A stretch of DNA of 64,000 bases from NCBI GenBank assembly GCA_938014245.1, contig CALLSD010000005.1, positions 26,067-90,066 of the forward strand. Direction: 5' to 3'. A program made the translations under genes and the position numbers. This stretch comes from an uncultured Actinomyces sp. GTDB taxonomy: Bacteria; Actinomycetota; Actinomycetes; Actinomycetales; Actinomycetaceae. Shown here one piece after another: positions 62,374 to 64,000 of the stretch. Position 1 is the first letter of the stretch, and each line of letters begins with the position of its first letter. The notes under the pieces were generated by a model. It saw only the letters and a list, made by a program, of their open reading frames with translations, made no database searches and had not been told where the DNA came from.

Positions 62374-62751
62374 GTGGCTGGCATTGGCCGGGTGGCCTGC
62401 TTTCCCCTGTTATTTCGGGAAAGTGGGGACCCGGCTTATTTATACCTGTTGTTTGTTGTGGCTGCGCGGGTGCTTTGCGGATTGAAACGTACTATCGCGC
62501 TCGATGTACGTAAGGCAGCATCAGAGTCCGAGTCGTCCTGGTATCAGGTTCAACGAGCAGGTTCAGTACCACTCATCTGCTTAGCCGTTGCTTATGCAGA
62601 TTCAGCTTTGCTCTTCATTCTTCAAGGAATCTACCACGAGATCATTTCTCCACTTATTCCGGTAGTTGTGTTTAGTGCACAAAGTCTCGTCGGAATTATA
62701 TGGATATACAAGGCGAGCAGTAACTCCGATCCATCACAAAAACCAGAGTAG
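62374..62751 (+). CDS. Hypothetical membrane protein, poorly supported
   Basis: About 125 residues if GTG 62374 is used; the frame itself opens inside the tRNA. Three hydrophobic stretches are seen: AYLYLLFVVAARVLCGL, VPLICLAVAYADSALLFIL and ISPLIPVVVFSAQSLVGIIW. No Shine-Dalgarno and no family were recognised. Base composition is lower in GC than the following gene. It may be a remnant of an insertion behind the tRNA. The stretch from 62752 to 62952 holds no convincing gene, only the operator described next. Confidence 0.35.
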   Translation: MAGIGRVACFPLLFRESGDPAYLYLLFVVAARVLCGLKRTIALDVRKAASESESSWYQVQRAGSVPLICLAVAYADSALLFILQGIYHEIISPLIPVVVFSAQSLVGIIWIYKASSNSDPSQKPE

Positions 62752-62885
62752 AACCGGTGAGGTCTCCGAAAGAATTAAGGAAAAATGAATTCGGTGATCC
62801 TTGTGCGTCCAATAATTTCGAGTCAGAAGTAGGGGCCTTCTCGAAGGGTGTGGGGTCTGCTGCATATGTTGGAACTATGTTTCCA

Positions 62886-62901
62886 ATACCCCCAGGGGTA
62901 T
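62886..62901. promoter_or_regulatory. CsoR/CstR-type operator
   Basis: ATACCCC-CA-GGGGTAT, a perfect 7-base inverted repeat with 2-base centre. This is the form bound by CsoR-family repressors (copper, or persulfide in CstR). It lies 51 bases before the start of the CoA-disulfide-reductase-like gene, a known CstR-type target class. Confidence 0.75.
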
Positions 62902-62952
62902 CATTGGCGGAGGTGAAGAAGAGCAGTCCTCAAGCCAGAAAGTGAGCGGCAC

Positions 62953-64000
62953 ATGCGAGTACTCGTCGTCGGAGGAGTCGCGGGTGGTATGAGCGCGGCG
63001 GCGCGCCTGCGCAGGCGCGATGAGGGCGCCGAGATCATCGTGCTGGAGCGCAGCAAGTACGTGTCTTTCGCGAACTGCGGGCTCCCGTACTACGTCGGCG
63101 GCGAGATCGAAGATCCCGTCAAGCTCCTCCTCCACACCCCGCAATCTCTCAAGGCGGCCCTCAATCTCGATGTGCGCATCAACTCCGAGGTCACGGCGAT
63201 CGATCCGGCGGCCCGAAGTGTCCAGGTCACCGACACGGAGACGGGCGAGGCCTACGCGCTCACCTATGATCACCTGATCCTTTCCTCGGGCGGCCTCGCG
63301 AGCCGGCCCCCAATCGACGGCATCGACTCCCCGCGTGTGCACACTCTGCGCACGGTCGACGACGCGCTCTCCCTGCGCGAGGCCTCGGGAACGCGAGCCG
63401 TCGTCCTCGGAGCCGGCTTCATCGGGATCGAGGCCGCCGAGGCCCTGGCGCAGCGAGGTTTGGAGACCCACCTCGTCGAGTTTGCCAAGCACGTCCTGCC
63501 GCCCCTCGAGGTCGAGATGGCCACGCTGGTCACGCAGGAGCTGCGCGCTCTTGGCGTTCACGTTCACGCCGGCGTCGCCGCCCAGTCCATCACTCATGGC
63601 GATGACTACGACTCTGTGACATTCTCCGACGGTACCGAGCTGGGTGTCGACGTCATCGTCCTGTCGACTGGCCTCCGCCCCGACACTGCCCTCGCCGAGG
63701 CTGCGGGCATCGAGACCGACCGCGGCTACATCCTCGTCGATGAGCACGGGCGCACCAGCGTGGATAGTATCTACGCGGTCGGCGACGCCACGGTCGGCCG
63801 CGACCACGATCGCCCTGTCGCCCTGGCCGGACCCGCGAACCGCGGGGGACGCCTCGTCGCCGACGCGATCTCCGACGCCGAGCGTGGCGAGGCAACCTCG
63901 CGCCCCATCCCGAGGCCTCAGGGCACCGCGATCGTCCGGATTGGGAGCCTCACCGCCGCCATGACCGGCGCTAACCGCCAGGCCCTCGATGCCTCGGGCG
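62953..64000 (+). CDS. FAD-dependent CoA-disulfide reductase-like protein (3' partial)
   Basis: 349 codons are visible and the frame runs off the window. MRVLVVGGVAGGMSAAARLR gives the FAD-binding GxGxxG-like motif. YVSFANCGLPYYVGGEIED carries the single active-site Cys42 of CoA-disulfide reductases/NADH-dependent persulfide reductases. AVVLGAGFIGIEAAEALAQR is the NAD(P)H site, and SIYAVGDATVGRD the second FAD contact. The enzyme reduces CoA disulfide or CoA persulfide; a C-terminal rhodanese domain may lie beyond the window. A CsoR/CstR-type operator upstream supports persulfide or sulfide stress. Third positions are mostly G or C, clearly higher in GC than the neighbours, suggesting separate origin. 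Confidence 0.9.
   Translation, partial: MRVLVVGGVAGGMSAAARLRRRDEGAEIIVLERSKYVSFANCGLPYYVGGEIEDPVKLLLHTPQSLKAALNLDVRINSEVTAIDPAARSVQVTDTETGEAYALTYDHLILSSGGLASRPPIDGIDSPRVHTLRTVDDALSLREASGTRAVVLGAGFIGIEAAEALAQRGLETHLVEFAKHVLPPLEVEMATLVTQELRALGVHVHAGVAAQSITHGDDYDSVTFSDGTELGVDVIVLSTGLRPDTALAEAAGIETDRGYILVDEHGRTSVDSIYAVGDATVGRDHDRPVALAGPANRGGRLVADAISDAERGEATSRPIPRPQGTAIVRIGSLTAAMTGANRQALDASG

Noticed and set aside
62757..62945. 62-residue frame before the CoA-disulfide-reductase gene
   Set aside because: Contains the CsoR/CstR-type operator and has no recognisable protein pattern; more likely the promoter region.
63644..63964. Plus-strand 106-residue frame in the last gene
   Set aside because: Ser/Arg/Pro-rich shadow of the GC-rich oxidoreductase gene.

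Overview
The window looks like chromosome from a Gram-positive actinobacterium of the Actinomycetaceae (Actinomyces/Schaalia-like), probably a mucosal host-associated species. The signs are: a dnaK-grpE-dnaJ-hspR operon and clpB, all with HAIR-type HspR operators; an adjacent murT-gatD pair; DUF4235, DUF4921, DUF4032 and DUF2510 proteins; surface proteins ending in LAxTG sorting signals; and a large GH101 mucin-type endo-alpha-N-acetylgalactosaminidase. Species was not determined. Genus is an inference.

Layout. 1-2.9 kb: an LssY_C membrane protein cut by the window edge, a solute-binding lipoprotein, a DUF4235 protein and a sterol-carrier-like protein. 2.99-10.4 kb: an accessory region starting just behind tRNA-Ser(CGA). 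It holds decayed mobilisation genes (coiled-coil remnant, frameshifted DUF4913 gene, 5'-truncated relaxase), an intact two-gene cassette (C5-cytosine methyltransferase plus a GHKL/MORC-like ATPase with a HEPN-like C-terminus), a fragment of an IS1249-like transposase, and matching inverted IS ends at 3193 and 8909. It then contains an orphan EndoU toxin domain with a small acidic putative immunity protein, lying between scattered type I-E CRISPR repeats with no cas genes.

10.4-23.0 kb: housekeeping and envelope genes (DUF4921, ACT protein, aldo/keto reductase with divergent TetR, DUF2510 pair, AspT-type transporter, Nudix, M18 aminopeptidase, MarR, GNAT, GT2-GtrA and phosphodiester glycosidase). 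23.1-30.4 kb: two cell-wall-anchored proteins, the first being GH101. 30.6-43.2 kb: RlmC, an S4 RNA-binding protein, the HspR heat-shock regulon, a GtrA protein, MurT-GatD and ClpB. 43.3-49.4 kb: TetR, serine hydrolase, Xth, an SDR enzyme and a choice-of-anchor-M surface protein whose start codon lies in a Fur/Zur-type box. 49.5-53.6 kb: an operon of DASS transporter, CNB-domain histidine kinase and single-domain response regulator. 53.6-62.1 kb: PRTase-like, HAD-IIA, TrmH, GDPD, DUF4032, UgpC, a Ser/Thr kinase and a DsbA-like oxidoreductase. 62.3-64.0 kb: tRNA-Thr(TGT), a poorly conserved stretch, then a visibly more GC-rich CoA-disulfide-reductase-like gene behind a CsoR/CstR-type operator, cut by the window end.

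The most unusual material is in 3.1-10.1 kb. The methyltransferase/GHKL-HEPN pair is a candidate defence system carried inside IS-bounded mobile-element debris, and the EndoU-immunity cassette sits in the remains of a CRISPR array.
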